Below the pieces are notes generated by a model. That model made no database searches. It was given only the letters and a program-made list of their open reading frames with translations, and had not been told where the DNA came from. DNA of 9,450 nucleotides, taken from positions 1 through 9,450 of the forward strand of contig JBPCOI010000006.1 in NCBI GenBank assembly GCA_051000395.1, in the 5' to 3' direction. The stretch comes from JBPCOI01 sp051000395 (GTDB lineage Bacteria > Actinomycetota > Actinomycetes > Mycobacteriales > Jatrophihabitantaceae). The translations under genes and the position numbers were made by a program. Shown here one piece after another: positions 7,276-9,450 of this stretch. Within the stretch, counting starts at the first letter, position 1, and each line of letters opens with the position of its first letter.

Positions 7276-8542
7276 GTCGTCCTTCCGCGAGCTGAGCCGA
7301 AATCACGACTTCACGGCACTGTGGATCGGGCAAACCGTCAGCGATCTCGGCACCCAGATGAGCGCGTTTGTCTACCCACTGCTCGCTTACGCGCTGACTG
7401 GATCCGCGGTGCTCGCGGGACTCACGGAAGCGGCGAACCTGCTAGGAATGGCGCTCACGGTCTTACCGGCCGGAGTGCTCGCAGACCGTATCCACCCTGG
7501 TTGGCTCATGCGGCTGGCCAGTGCCAGCGGCGCAATCCTTTACGGCTCGCTCTTCGTCACCGCCCTCGCCGGTGTTCTGAGCCTGGCGCAACTGCTGGGG
7601 GTTGCGCTACTCACCGGGGTGGGAGCCGGCCTCTTTGCGCCGGCGGAAATGTCCGCCATTCGCTCGATCGTCGCCGAGAAGGACCTACCCGTCGCGCTCA
7701 GTCAGAATGAGGCCCGCAGCCACGTTGCGACGCTCGTCGGCGCCCCCTTGGCCGGTGTGCTGTACGCCGTCACCCGCTCGTTGCCGTTCCTGGTCGACGC
7801 CATCTCCTACGCAGTCTCGTGGATCACGCTCGGCCGGATCCGCGCCGATCTCGCCCCGGAACGGAGCACAACGAGGCAACGCCCTCGCGTTGATGCCGCA
7901 GAGGGACTGCGCTTCGTCTGGCAACAGCCCTTCTATCGGGCAATGCTGCTGTATTCGCCCGCCGCGAACTTGGTCGTCAATGCACTGTTCGTCACTGCCA
8001 TTCTACGTCTGATCGAAGCCGGCACGGCACCATGGGCGATCGGGTTCGTCGATGTGGCCGCCGGACTAAGCGGTTTGCTAGGCGCTGCGGTTGCCCCACG
8101 CATCGTCGCGCGGATGGCCACCGGACGCCTGACCGCAGTTACCGCCTGGATCCGTGTCCCGCTGCTGATCCCGATGGCGTTCCGGAACGATCCGGCAGTC
8201 GTAGCCGTCGCGCTTGCTGCCGTGTTTTTCCTCATTCCCGCAGGCAAAGCAGGCATCGGTTCGTATCGGCTCGCCATCACCCCACCCAACCTCGTCGGCC
8301 GCGTTCAAGCCGCAAGCCGCTTCGCGAACTGGTCCACCCTTCCACTCGCGCCAATTCTCGGCGGGGCGCTGCTTTCCACGCTCGGGGGACCAACAACGAT
8401 CACGGTGCTGATCGTTCTGACAGCCTGCGTGGCGCTGATACCGACGCTGAATCACACCATCCGAACAGTGCCGCGCCCCGCGCAGTGGCATCGCGGCGAC
8501 ACGGTTCCTCGCGAAACAGCTCCTGCGAGCCAACCCGAGTGA
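7274..8542 (+). CDS. Major facilitator superfamily (MFS) exporter, probable multidrug/siderophore-type efflux protein
   Basis: A 422-residue integral membrane transporter with about 12 predicted transmembrane helices. Recognisable signatures are the N-terminal FRELSRNHDFTALWIGQTVS, a loop 2-3 motif A variant AGVLADR (66-72), SQNEARSHVATLVGAPLAGV (143-162) and the PFLVDAISYAVSW motif (171-183) typical of MFS_3/enterobactin-exporter-like proteins. Family members use the proton gradient to export small hydrophobic compounds or siderophores; the substrate here cannot be read from sequence. The ATG lacks a good Shine-Dalgarno sequence and sits inside the palindrome at 7222-7275, so the mRNA may be leaderless or have a very short leader. 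The C-terminal tail (about 395-422) is polar and Pro-rich. The divergent ArsR-like gene is the probable regulator. Family assignment is secure. Confidence 0.93.
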   Translation: MSSFRELSRNHDFTALWIGQTVSDLGTQMSAFVYPLLAYALTGSAVLAGLTEAANLLGMALTVLPAGVLADRIHPGWLMRLASASGAILYGSLFVTALAGVLSLAQLLGVALLTGVGAGLFAPAEMSAIRSIVAEKDLPVALSQNEARSHVATLVGAPLAGVLYAVTRSLPFLVDAISYAVSWITLGRIRADLAPERSTTRQRPRVDAAEGLRFVWQQPFYRAMLLYSPAANLVVNALFVTAILRLIEAGTAPWAIGFVDVAAGLSGLLGAAVAPRIVARMATGRLTAVTAWIRVPLLIPMAFRNDPAVVAVALAAVFFLIPAGKAGIGSYRLAITPPNLVGRVQAASRFANWSTLPLAPILGGALLSTLGGPTTITVLIVLTACVALIPTLNHTIRTVPRPAQWHRGDTVPRETAPASQPE

Positions 8543-9034
8543 CGTGACCCCTCGACCGCCGCCAAGATCCGACCAGCCGTGAACACCTTCCGTGGACGAC
8601 GAGCGCTGTCATCGGCAAGAGCGGACCGTTTCCGAGCCTCAGGTTGCCGTCTCCGGGTGCCCACATGCGGATCCCCAGTGACAGACGGGCGGCCGCCCGC
8701 AAAGGTCCGTCATACGAGACGGTCAAGATTGTCCGCTGCTCACCGGTGCCGGTCGTGTCCGACCGCGGCATCGCGGGCACGGGAGGTTCCGCTTGCGGTG
8801 ACCGGCGGCGCTCCGACGCCATGATCAAACGACCGATCATCAGCGTAAGTCGAGCGCTCTTGCCGAAAGTCGGATGTTGCGAGCGGGGCTGACTACGGCA
8901 GGATCGGCTCATGACGGAGTGGCGATCAGCGGCGGCTGCTTCGTCTCGCCCCGTTAATGAGCAATGACATGGCCCCTTCCGAAATGATGTTCGCCGCCCG
9001 CCGGTGCGACGGGGGCTGTGGATTCTCGTCGGTT
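8543..9034. other. Intergenic stretch of about 490 bp without a convincing gene
   Basis: Several overlapping frames exist on both strands but none shows a recognisable motif or ribosome binding site. Features present are a 14-bp GC palindrome (8686-8699), an inverted repeat ATGATC/GATCAT (8821-8826, 8835-8840) and a 12-bp inverted repeat pair (8612-8623 with 8855-8866). It separates the MFS gene from the IS-damaged SnoaL-like remnant and may contain decayed DNA. Confidence 0.5.
8612..8866. repeat. Pair of perfect 12-bp inverted repeats 231 bp apart
   Basis: TCGGCAAGAGCG at 8612-8623 is the exact reverse complement of CGCTCTTGCCGA at 8855-8866. They bracket 231 bp that has no convincing gene, a size seen in miniature inverted-repeat elements. 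No target-site duplication is visible at the outer edges and similarity does not extend inward, so chance is quite possible. Confidence 0.25.
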
Positions 9035-9340
9035 CTATGGTGCGGTCAGTTGGGCTGCGATTGATCCGCTGTCGATCCAGACTTGCTCGCGACTGATCAG
9101 TTCGTCGCGGAAGTCGAAGATGTGCAGGGTGCGGAACGTCACGCGTCGCCCGTTGCCGGGGATGCCGATCATCTCGCCGATAACCGAGCCGCTCATTGTC
9201 TGCTCGAGGATCATGGTGTCGCCGTCAAAGTAGCGGTTAAGCGACTGCTCGTCTTCGGTACGGAAGTTGGCAGTTAGGTAGGCGTAGAACCCTCGAGCCG
9301 CGTCCTTGCCAATCAGGGTGGGGCCAGGAGGCTTATTCAT
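9035..9340 (-). pseudogene. SnoaL/NTF2-like protein, N-terminally truncated by an IS
   Basis: The first ATG that clears most of the transposase end (9338-9340) gives 101 residues: MNKPPGPTLIGKDAARGFYA, then RYFDGDTMILEQTMSG, then EMIGIPGNGRRVTFRTLHIF and DFRDELISREQVWIDSGSIA to the end. This is the C-terminal two thirds of a SnoaL-like/NTF2-like cone-shaped small-molecule enzyme or binding domain (pattern GIP.TGRRV.F..LHIF.FRD is characteristic). Family members are usually about 130-150 residues and begin with a helix and strand that carry part of the pocket; that region is absent here and is replaced by the transposase end. The frame can be extended to an ATG at 9373, but those 11 residues are antiphase transposase sequence. 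It is probably inactive, though a short protein could still be made. Confidence 0.65.
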
Positions 9341-9344
9341 AAGC
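9331..9344. repeat. 14-bp palindrome at the IS/SnoaL junction
   Basis: GCTTAT and ATAAGC flank TC, giving a perfect 6-bp inverted repeat that contains the transposase TAA and the SnoaL-frame ATG. It may be part of the IS end, a target preference or a small hairpin; the full IS terminal repeats cannot be checked because the other end lies outside the window. Confidence 0.4.
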
Positions 9345-9450
9345 GGTGAAGAAGAATAGCCCGATAACAGCATTGAGCATGCTGGAATATTTGGTTATCG
9401 GGGGGCGGTAGCGGCCACCTTCCTCGCTGAGCATGCGCCATGTCTTCAGG
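9333..9450 (-). CDS. IS transposase, C-terminal fragment (5' part outside window)
   Basis: Reading the minus strand from the window edge, one frame runs open for 38 residues to TAA at 9333-9335: LKTWRMLSEEGGRYRPP, ITKYSSMLNAVIG, LFFFTAYE. The LKTWRML block followed by a short hydrophobic helix is the usual C-terminal end of DDE transposases of the IS5-like or related 'transposase family' group, where it follows the catalytic Glu region. Exact IS family is not certain from 38 residues. The frame is open at the edge, so this is likely one end of an intact or once-intact IS lying to the right, transcribed leftward into the SnoaL remnant. The other ATG-initiated frames over the same bases have no such resemblance. 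Confidence 0.6.
   Translation of the reverse strand, partial: LKTWRMLSEEGGRYRPPITKYSSMLNAVIGLFFFTAYE

Noticed and set aside
7205..7333. Upstream extension of the ArsR-like gene to ATG 7333
   Set aside because: It would overlap 60 bases of the divergent MFS coding region and run through the palindrome; the added residues are not like the family. GTG 7204 is preferred.
5985..8798. 14-base direct repeat GGTTCCGCTTGCGG at 5985-5998 and 8785-8798
   Set aside because: One copy is a terminator arm and the other has no hairpin; a single 14-base match in 9.4 kb of biased sequence can arise by chance.
8400..8912. 170-residue minus-strand frame
   Set aside because: It runs antisense into the MFS gene, has no ribosome binding site I can see and no known motif; most likely a by-product of high GC.

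Overview
The window is high-GC DNA with codon use and gene families typical of an actinobacterium: a LAL-type LuxR regulator, a short actinobacterial TPR-like protein, an ArsR-like regulator divergent from an MFS exporter, GTG starts and GC-rich hairpins. Genus cannot be fixed from the sequence. It reads as an ordinary chromosomal or accessory stretch with some gene decay and one insertion-sequence edge. I do not see a clear new multi-gene system.

Layout. (1) 12-2027 (+): a large polytopic membrane protein with one extracytoplasmic domain; its reading frame is open to the left edge. (2) 2028-4889 (-): a 953-residue LAL regulator, convergent with (1), whose stop codon abuts the other stop codon with no base between. 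(3) 4890-5072: the leader of the LAL gene, carrying an 8-bp inverted repeat. (4) 5073-5423 (+): an apparently overlooked protein-tyrosine-phosphatase-like gene with an intact CX5R motif but no usable start; the only fitting ATG is followed at codon 3 by TGA. (5) 5521-5976 (+): a 151-residue TPR-like protein ending in a strong hairpin. (6) 5999-6631: about 630 bp without a convincing gene, containing one tRNA T-arm-like motif. (7) 6632-7204 (-) and 7274-8542 (+): a divergent ArsR-like repressor and MFS exporter, separated by an imperfect 54-bp palindrome that is the best operator candidate in the window. (8) 8543-9034: about 490 bp without a convincing gene. (9) 9035-9340 (-): a SnoaL/NTF2-like protein missing its N-terminal part. 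(10) 9333-9450 (-): the C-terminal end of an IS transposase whose stop codon overlaps the first ATG of the SnoaL remnant, so the IS most likely truncated that gene.

How the genes work together: the only pair with a clear functional link is the ArsR-like regulator and the MFS exporter, presumably a ligand-controlled efflux switch. The LAL regulator and the membrane protein are convergent, so a shared role is not implied. The phosphatase remnant and the TPR-like gene lie in tandem but are separated by 97 bp that include a hairpin.
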